A stretch of 64,000 nt of DNA from Ascaris suum (taxonomy: Eukaryota; Nematoda; Chromadorea; Rhabditida; Ascarididae): the NCBI GenBank assembly GCA_013433145.1, contig CM024191.1, forward strand, positions 884,501 to 948,500. The letters run 5' to 3'. Of this stretch, positions 56,000 to 64,000 are shown piece after piece. The notes beneath the pieces were generated by a model, which saw only the letters and a program-made list of their open reading frames with translations, did no database searches and had not been told where the DNA came from. The stretch's first letter is position 1, and the number at the start of each line of letters is the position of its first letter. Position numbers and translations under genes: made by a program.

Positions 56000-58052
56000 A
56001 AAGCGCATCAATAAATAAACACATTGATAGTGCTAACGAGTGTGAGAACTATTGCACCTCACAAATTGAAGCACAAATTCATATCCGTGTGATTCACGAT
56101 CATATACAGTGAGTGACGCTAAGAACGAAGCACTGTCGGCGTTTCGAATATTGTAATCTCTAATATTTGCGAGGGTCATTGTTTAGAACAAAATCCAACA
56201 ATTATAGTCTTTATGTTATGCATTCTTTTATGGAGTTATAGATTCTGTATATATCGCTTCTTTTTATAAATGATGTATTCGAATCAATGTCGATGTGATT
56301 GCGAGATGAAGAATTTATCGTGTTAATAAAACATTCATCTTTGAAAGCGATGTGTTCTTGAAATTGCTCGATTCTCATTTTTCGTCGTATTAATGTACGC
56401 GTCAAATTAACAGCTCACAAAAAACGTTAATGAAAAAATTTTTGAATTTGTTTTTTTTTATCGCATTTTATTTTGTTATCATGCATATTTCATAAGTATG
56501 TACCATAAAGATGTATAATAAATACTGGCATAACTTATGTGGTCATTACATCAATTAGACAGTTTGGTGTATTGCAAAAAAAAAATCTATGTATCCAGTG
56601 GATTAATGGAATACGAATGATTTCACTCTTGTTAGCACTGGTATTGCTCAAGTTTTAATTTAGTATTTAAAAATCTATCTCTTTGCAGTTTGTTGAGTAG
56701 TAAATCGAAAAATTGAGGCGATTTGAAGGGGATGGATGGAGTAGTTAAAGAAATAGAGATACACTCATATATGATCAGATCGAAATTGAATTCTCGATAC
56801 ACCTATCATATTTCATTTGTCAACCTCTTCATAGTGCAGTGAACTGGCGTAAACTAGCTAATATATTTGCAAATGTTTGCAAAAATCAAAAATAGGTGAA
56901 AATTATACGATCTAATTCATCAAGTATAACCAAATTCACTCATTTATCATACTGTTGATAGCTTCGCCTAGTGGTGAGCAATTATAGCTTCATCTATCGC
57001 TTTTTATTGAGACTACCGCTGCCATAGCTTTGATCTTTCCGCCCGAAAACGTTTTATTTCCACTGAGCACCTTTCGATCGATCGACTCACATCCACCTAC
57101 TCGTTCGCGATTCATCGAATTCTATGGGAATTTTTCTCAGCAAACATTTAAATTTTACTTCGATTTTCGTAGGCATACATTCAGTAACGCTCATCCAATG
57201 TAGCGCATTTCCATTTTTGCCGATGATGCACTAACAGTACATTATGAGCTTGCTTAGTTACTTATTTTTTATTGCAAAACAACATTTGTGAAGGCTCATC
57301 AAGAATGAAATCGTTGATAAATTCCCATTATTCTTACATATTTCCGCTCACCGAGTATTTTCAAGTATTGCGTCGTGATAAAACACACATTTTATTATGC
57401 GAAGAAAGTAATTCGCATAATGCAACTCTTTCATCACTATTTACGAGAGTATTTGTCATGAACTAATTCATTAAATATCAATTCTAAGTCTCTAAAGTTT
57501 TTATATTTTCGAAAATGGGCAATATTTTTCATCAACTACAAAAATAAACTAGCTTCATATATCTGTAGAAAACCAGAGCATCCATGGATAAAAATTCTAG
57601 AGTAATCTCATAAATTAGTGAAGAACCTCATACATGTTGTTATGGAAGGTTAGATATTTTTAAGTTGTGGTTTATTAATATGGCAAAAAAAAATGTTCGT
57701 TGTAAAACCTCAACGTGAAAATAACCTCATCAACTTGCATTTAATGTACGCACTATGTCGCATATAAGACGACTTATTGTCATCTATTTTGCACTTCGCA
57801 ATTTTCTCATCGCTTCTGATGCAAAAATATAGTAGATATATATTATTAATTGTCCGATCATAATGATATTATGGTTAAGAATGACCCAGCGATTGATTAA
57901 ACGATCTCTACTTGCATCGAAAGAACAAAGCGTAGGTGAATGCTGTTTTATAGGCAATATTTACATGGTCACTTGTGTGTTATCAATGCGATAAGCACAT
58001 CGCAAAGCAGTGGCAACCACGAATGCGGCCCTATTACTAGTAGAATTGTTCG
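56000..58052. other. AT-rich spacer between tandem genes B and C
   Basis: No exon recognised. The AATAAA-like motif near 56516-56522 on the plus strand could serve gene B as a polyadenylation signal, though it is 520 bp past the stop; a closer one (ATAAATAAAC) begins near 56010. Confidence 0.4.
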
Positions 58053-60386
58053 ATGGCCGATCCGGGAACTTTTCTCCGCTTTCCACACATTTTCAAACCT
58101 CTTCAATCGGTATGCATTTTCCCACTTCTTTAAAACATATTTTTCAAGGAACACCTCCATCTCCTCTTCGATGACGCAATTACGAATATGCTTTTTTTCT
58201 GTCCCTTTTGCTTTTCTCTGAAAATTTTAATGAAACAATACATTCATGTTTCCTTCATTTTCAGAACAGAATTGTCTGTTAAGATTAATCCAGAAGTTTT
58301 TTCACTTAATATCGAATTTGATAAAAATTGTATTCTACAGGAAAATCAGTCCTATATATCATTAGATTTGCAGAAAATTTCTTCCGTTTTGATTTATGCG
58401 AAAAAGTTTAATCGTTGAGTATTGTAAAATCAAACTTAGCTGCTATAGCAGATATAGGTCAGCTATAGTTCGGCAATCGAGGCTTCCAATTTTTCGATCT
58501 TCTAATACTTCTCGAGTTAAGCACTTTGGGAGCTCTATTCAAAATGCGGCATGAAAGCATCATCGAAATTTCATTTCGAAACAAATTGTAAGGCATGTTG
58601 AGAGGTGTGCTCTTTGAGAAAATGGCATAGTTGTTGAGATGAACGCCGTGGTGCTAACGATTTGCCTCGGTTCTGCGAGTTCAGTACCCGGCAATGGGAT
58701 TGTGTGGTTTATCGTTATTTCGTCATTAGTAGTTAGTGTATTCGCCACTGTGATCTTCGCTCTCGACGTTCAGGATCAGTTTATGACTTCAATCAGCAAC
58801 GCATCTATACCATGGGATCTCTTCGTTAGTTCCTTTTCGAAAATCTCCGCTTCATTGTCGAAGATAAAGCTGTGAGACTGTTAAAAGTGGATATGGTTAA
58901 ATGTGAAAAACTAAGCTGCATATTTACTTGCTTTTCTTCCATATAATGTTAGAAACATAGGTCAGCTGTTGTTTGCGTTAACCTGCAGTTTCGGCGAACT
59001 TCTCGAGTGATCTTCAAGCTCAAGCATGGAGCCAATTAAAGGCTACAGTTCTACTCGACAGATATGAACCTGTTTATTATGTACCGTATACATTTATAGT
59101 ACAGCGTATTTTTTCATCAAAAGCTCCCCATTTATTAGCGAGTGTTCGCGCCTTCACTTGGATACACCTAATTTCCTTCATTTAGAAAAACTGCTTTCAT
59201 TTAAAATAGCAATAAATAACTGTGCATAAATAGACGATTGTTGAGTGCTTCTCTAGTCTTAGTGTAAAACCGCAAATGATGAAATAAGCTGATCTCATAA
59301 TAAAAAAACTCTAATTTTTATTTCAACACTATGCATAACAATCAAAATTTCTAGGCTGACTTTAGTTGATGCAATTGTGATAAACTTATATAAATTAGAG
59401 AAATGATCATACAACATTTCAGGAATTAATTTATTCGTTTGTATTTTCGATACTATCGGCAGTAAGCGTTTGGCTTTGCTTTAGCTATATTAAGCTAGTG
59501 CCAGACAATGGTCGCTTCGGTGGTTATGTTGCAGCAGGGGTATGCACATTTTTCACCTCATATATTTCATTGAGTATTATATTTCAATTATATCAATTAT
59601 ATATCGATGAATTCTGGTCAATTATAACTCAATTAACTGATTCAATCATAAAACAAATAGCAATGGAATGCTCGCATTTTATAAATAATTTCCTGTGGAT
59701 GAGGGTAAGAAGATGATGGCAAATGCTTTTCGAAGATATACACAACGAAAATGCTAATGTTGCCGTGCTGCATCGAAAATTTCGTCGAAATATACTCATA
59801 GAAGATGGTGAAATATATTTTCAAACCTAATGAGGCTGAAATATATGCGAGTTGAATTAAACAGTTGACTGCTTTAGATGGAATGCAGCAATCAGCAGAG
59901 ATTTTTTACTCTCTCTCTCCTTTCAGTACCTTCCCACTTCCTCCAACCACCCTCGCCTTCCGCACCTCCCCCCCCCCCCCCCCCTCCCCCGTCCCAATTC
60001 ATACTCTTCGCCTATGTCATCTTTGATCGGAAAAACAGTTTGAACAATGAATATTGATAATTTACCTGTGTTTTTCATCGCTTCAATTCATCATTTGGTC
60101 TAGCAGCATGCGTTTTCGTATCACGAAGTCTCCCATATATAGATAATTTACCGCTTTCTCCACTTTCTTCCTATGAGCTCAGATTTCACCTGTAGAGGTA
60201 ACTTTATTATTGCATTCAAGATCTATTTAGTGTGTTCCGGTTGTATTGTTAACGACTGCACGTTCTAACATGATTGTTGCCGAATTTCAGATGTTTATGT
60301 TACTACATGTGGCCTTTTATGCAATTCCAACCTTCTTGCTATATGATAAATCACAGGTAGGAAAAAGAAATTTTTCGTATTTATAG
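58053..60386 (+). CDS. Tetraspan membrane protein C (MARVEL-like)
   Basis: Seen: exons 58053-58109, 58639-58824, 59423-59539 and 60291-60386 join in phase 0 to 151 aa. Exon 1 encodes MADPGTFLRFPHIFKPLQS, a short cytosolic end; an acceptor-like TTACTAG lies 12 bases upstream. Helices: about 20-34 (VVLTICLGSA), 40-60 (IVWFIVISSLVVSVFATVIFA), 82-103 (YSFVFSILSAVSVWLCF) and 121-137. Exon 2 begins at a TTGAG acceptor that brings its first 14 residues into register with genes A and B. The end is either at TAG 60384-60386 or, less likely, beyond a donor at 60357. Closest to gene A in exon 3 (VSVWLC in both). Function unknown. Confidence 0.68.
59968..59984. repeat. C17 homopolymer in a pyrimidine-rich stretch
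   Basis: C run in the intron before the last exon of gene C. Here it lies on the sense strand, unlike those in the minus-strand genes. Confidence 0.93.
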
Positions 60387-61493
60387 GTAAAGTGTGGCCG
60401 GATGAGGTGAGCTTCCAAATATTTCGAATCTCACAACATCTTCATTCATTGGCGATCTAGAAGTCATTCTGCAATAAAATGACCGCTACTATTCGATAAA
60501 GCATATATTTCTCTAAAAGAGTGAAAGCAGCCGAACTTCTAAGAAAATTGGATAGTTATCGATCGTTTAGCATATACTTTCGTTTTGAGAGCATCTTCGT
60601 TTGCATTTGAGAAGAAATTCGCTAATAAAATCGCTCATATAAGTCGGTACTCATTATCCTTTTTGATTTCTAATTTTCTGCTTTATGAATTAGTAAAATG
60701 CCCGACAAACGCTCCGCCCGTAAAAAAAAGCGCCTCACTGCAAATGGGTCTCTCAAACAATGCTCTCCCGATCAAGAAGAATGTCCGATAAAAGCTTCAG
60801 GCATATAAAACAGTGATCGCTCTTAATTCCGCGCGCTCCATTCGATGTAAACTATTGCTAATACTCTTCACTACAAAGCAGTCACCTCAAATGGCTATTC
60901 TGACGCCCTGATTAGGACTTAAACGTCTGATACCTAGTAGAAGAAATGGAATTCACTTGCGATAGCCCTTGTTTTAGAGTCTAAGGCTTCGACGATCCAC
61001 TCTCTGATACGGATCAAAATCATTAGGTGGATTATTTAGTGCGAAGTGTTGCTATCGTGTTCGTTTCTTTTGTTTGCTAAACCGATCCGCCACATTCAAA
61101 ACAAATTGCCACAATACGTAAAGATGACATGCGAACAGGAAACGCGCCAAATATGTGCGTACCCCGCATTCAGCACACTAAATTCCCCCTCTGAAAGGCG
61201 GAACGAGCACAAGAAGATCTATGAGGAGTGCTGAATTGAAATGCTCTCACTCCAAATCGATTAACTATTCCCACATTCGTTAATCATTTAGCTTGTCTAG
61301 TTGAAAAAGACGGGATATGCTAATTGAGAGCCGGAAATATCACAAAGTTTTCGTTAAGTCCCACATCTTTACCCATTCTCAACCAGTGATATGAAAGAAT
61401 GAATCTGTTGACGCAGGTGGAATCGCTTCAGGCAGCCTCATATATTTGTGTCGCAAATGAGCGTAAATGCAAAACAGATGGAGACCACACTCT

Positions 61494-62159
61494 TCAGTGA
61501 CCGCAACATGAAAACATTTTTTTTTCCATGACTGAAAGATTGCTATTTTTCTTGTAGGGCTGGAGGTCAGGTTGTTGGATTACCATCAACCGCTTAGCCA
61601 TGACCTGCCTTTGTCCTTCCTTGTCCACCCTAACTGGCCCCAGATGTAGTTCTTTTTTCATTTTGCTTGCCATCGTTGCATTAGATTCGCTCTCTACTGC
61701 ACACCTATTGTTTAGAATGCAGCTGTATTGCAGCTTCAACTGCACATCCATCACAGTCGGATCTTTTTTTGAAGCTGCTTTGCTGTCGGAAAGAAGCAAA
61801 TGAAATGTTAAATAATGGTCCTCATTCAGGTTGTTCAAAGAGACACTCTCGACCCGCTCGCGGTGCGCTCTCAGGATCCGTTCCAGGAGACGCCCTACCA
61901 GTCTCAGGCATAGCTGTCAACGTCACTCTAAAACCGGTTTTCGCATTCTGAATGTTGTTTTGTTTGTCTTCACTATTCGTTCATATTCAAAACTGCAGTG
62001 CCATAGTTGGGCGTGGAATTCTTTTTCATGGTTGCATTTTTCCTCGTATTTTATTCGACTAGCTTCAACAGAGGAAAATTGCTGGGTATGAGGATGTCAT
62101 ACCTGAGGTCCACTGCAAAAGTTGCTAATCTCACAGAGATTTTCGAGGTGACAATGGAC
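61494..62159 (-). CDS. Candidate gene of unknown function, 3' part
   Basis: Three exon-like segments join in frame on the minus strand: 62159-62103 (holds CHLENLCEISNFCSGPQ), 61947-61847 (RVTLTAMPETGRASPGTD) and 61782-61494 (KKDPTVMDVQLKLQYS, then VDKEGQRQVMAKRLM, stop at 61494-61496). The reading is hydrophilic and the local GC content is above the flanks, which supports coding. The middle donor (GAGTGTCT) is weak and no 5' exon was found. A good acceptor (TTTTTCTTGTAG) on the opposite strand at about 61558 means a plus-strand exon, 61559-61803, is the main alternative. I do not recognise either product. Confidence 0.35.
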
Positions 62160-64000
62160 CTACTTGATGCGTGAGGCTATTCCCTTACAAATGACTTGTT
62201 GCAGTCGTTTTGTTAAGGTTGTGCATCGCATCCATATTTCCACACGTTAACTACAACGTTTTCGGCCATCTCTCAGTGCTCTAATTGAAGCATCCACACA
62301 AAATCTGATAAATAATGGGCATCTCTCATTCAATATTCTATTCGATGTTGATGGTGTTTGATGCACGCGCATCGCGTGGATTAGCGATCATCACATCTTA
62401 ATGGTGGTGAAATTTTCGCTGTTCAATTGAGAAAAAAAAAATGTTTTTGTGGCCGATTTCTATGAAGGAATATAGACAATACAACATGAGACAACAAATA
62501 AAAAATTCACTATTATGCAGTTATACTGTTATAAATGAAGCTACGATAATTCGCTAATGAAGATGTGCTAAAATATAAAATCGAAGTGGAGGCATTTACT
62601 ACCTCAGAAACATTTGTAGAATTTTTTTGGAATTCGAAAAATTTTAGCAAATTAATAAAGAAACTTTGATACTATGAAGGATTTTATAAAAATATGCATC
62701 ACATCCTCATCGTACTCAATAAGCGTATATGACAATCATGGTCTTTGCAGGCACAACACTAAAATAGTCTAAAAGAGATTGCTTCAAATGAAAACATTCC
62801 ACTTGCAACAATATCGATATCTAAAGAAAAGTGGACTAGGAAAACACTAATATTAAATGCACATAGCAATTTTTTTCGCAACGAAGGAAGAGCTTCAAGC
62901 CGGTTGATCGCGTTTTAAAGACGTTATCCAATAAATTGCATTAGGACAAATTTACTAGCAATAGTGATATAATTTTTATTCCTAAGGAAAATGAAGAAAA
63001 CAATAGCAGAGCAATTCAACAAGATGAAATTATTGGGAGTAGGAGTATATTGAGCGTTTTAAGTTGATATAAATAATCGTGAAGTAAGCGTTATACCGCG
63101 TGGCCTTTCTGATATTTTACAGTTACAGCATTGTTACTGCAATTACTGTCCGCTGTTATCTTATCCATCACGCCAGATTTATAGCAAGTCACTTGCATGA
63201 CAAATCCTTTCACTTCTCATATCTGTATATGAATACGTTTGGTCTCTGCTTTTAATGCTATCTCGTGATTGCTCATATCGTTATCTTTTGCATACATAAA
63301 TGAAGAAGCTTCGTTTTTCAGATTTGACCGAATCATATTTAGTAGGTAATGGCGGTTAAGTCGACGCTAAACAACTGCCAGTGAATGGTGAACAAAAACG
63401 AGAATAACGAGTCCAACAGCATTCTAAATACCTCGAACAAGAAGTAATGGTTGCAGTTGCAGCAAAGGTTTTCTAAATGAGGAAAAAAAAAGAAATATAT
63501 AAACTAGCAGAAAGGACAAAAAAAAGAGATGCATTATGGTCAGCATTGAGTGTCAAGTTTTCGCAAAGATTGATTTTTTCGTCAGAGGCCATGAAATTTA
63601 CTGATATTTCATAAAAGGTGATCGAATTTGTACTTAAGAATAAGAACTAATAGAGAGATCAGTTGAAAACGTCACCTGACGAACAAGAAAATGACCCACA
63701 GAGTTTGCATGTGAGCATGAAAAAAGTGGTTTAAAATATCGTATGAAGAAGCAGGTGAACAAACCAAATTACAGTAATAGATAGAAACCGTGGTGAAGCG
63801 GTGCACTGGAAGGAACCACTTCTAAAGGGAATATGAGGATAAACAAGCAAGGGTACCATCCTTACATATTGAAGCATGGCGATTTAAAATTCAAAAAACT
63901 GCAACGAAGTGTTTGCATTTGTGCGATTCGTAGAAATAGCAGTTGCAAAGTTAATGATGATCGAGAAAACTTTTGCAGAGTGTAAAAGGTACCGCGGAGA
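62160..64000. other. AT-rich, nothing recognised
   Basis: No open segment with splice support and no repeat of note on either strand up to the window edge. Confidence 0.4.

Noticed and set aside
1..64000. tRNA, rRNA, CRISPR or bacterial-type operon features
   Set aside because: No tRNA arm pattern, rRNA-like block or spaced direct repeats were seen, and gene structure is clearly eukaryotic.

Overview
This is a eukaryotic genomic window, most likely from a nematode and probably a clade V (strongylid-like) species. No single ORF is long. Genes are recovered only by joining short exons across GT-AG introns with TTTCAG-type acceptors. The products (a CYP44-like mitochondrial P450, a UBXN-3/FAF1 protein, DPP III) are animal-type. 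Introns run from about 65 nt to several kb and carry (AT)n arrays, C homopolymers and decayed transposons. The species is inferred; I could run no search.

Three genes lie head-to-tail on the minus strand. (1) 218-4644: the first 233 codons of a mitochondrial-type cytochrome P450; the heme-binding half lies off the left edge. (2) 11668-24484: a complete 15-exon FAF1/UBXN-3 gene (550 aa; UBA, Ub-like, UAS, coiled coil, UBX), a p97/Cdc48 adaptor. Its last 1.65-kb intron holds an unexplained same-strand pair of exon-like segments. (3) 31101-44970: a complete 15-exon dipeptidyl peptidase III gene (710 aa) with both zinc motifs, HELLGH and EECRAE. In all three genes every exon junction keeps frame.

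The FAF1-DPP3 gap (24.5-31.1 kb) holds a frameshifted plus-strand LINE reverse transcriptase remnant and two fold-back (MITE-like) elements. The gap between the P450 and FAF1 (4.7-11.7 kb) shows no gene I can support.

From about 45 kb the DNA looks more AT-rich and coding moves to the plus strand. Three small genes (50.8-53.0, 54.0-56.0 and 58.1-60.4 kb) form a diverged tandem family. Each is a short protein with four hydrophobic segments, MARVEL-like in layout, and the last three exons correspond one-to-one with phase-0 introns. Their sequences are so different that alignment rests mainly on exon architecture. A weak minus-strand gene candidate lies at 61.5-62.2 kb; the last 1.8 kb shows nothing. 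No tRNA, rRNA or CRISPR was seen.

The genes do not form a pathway: the P450 is mitochondrial, FAF1 acts in ubiquitin/p97 turnover and DNA replication control, DPP III is a cytosolic peptidase, and the tetraspan proteins are predicted membrane proteins of unknown role.
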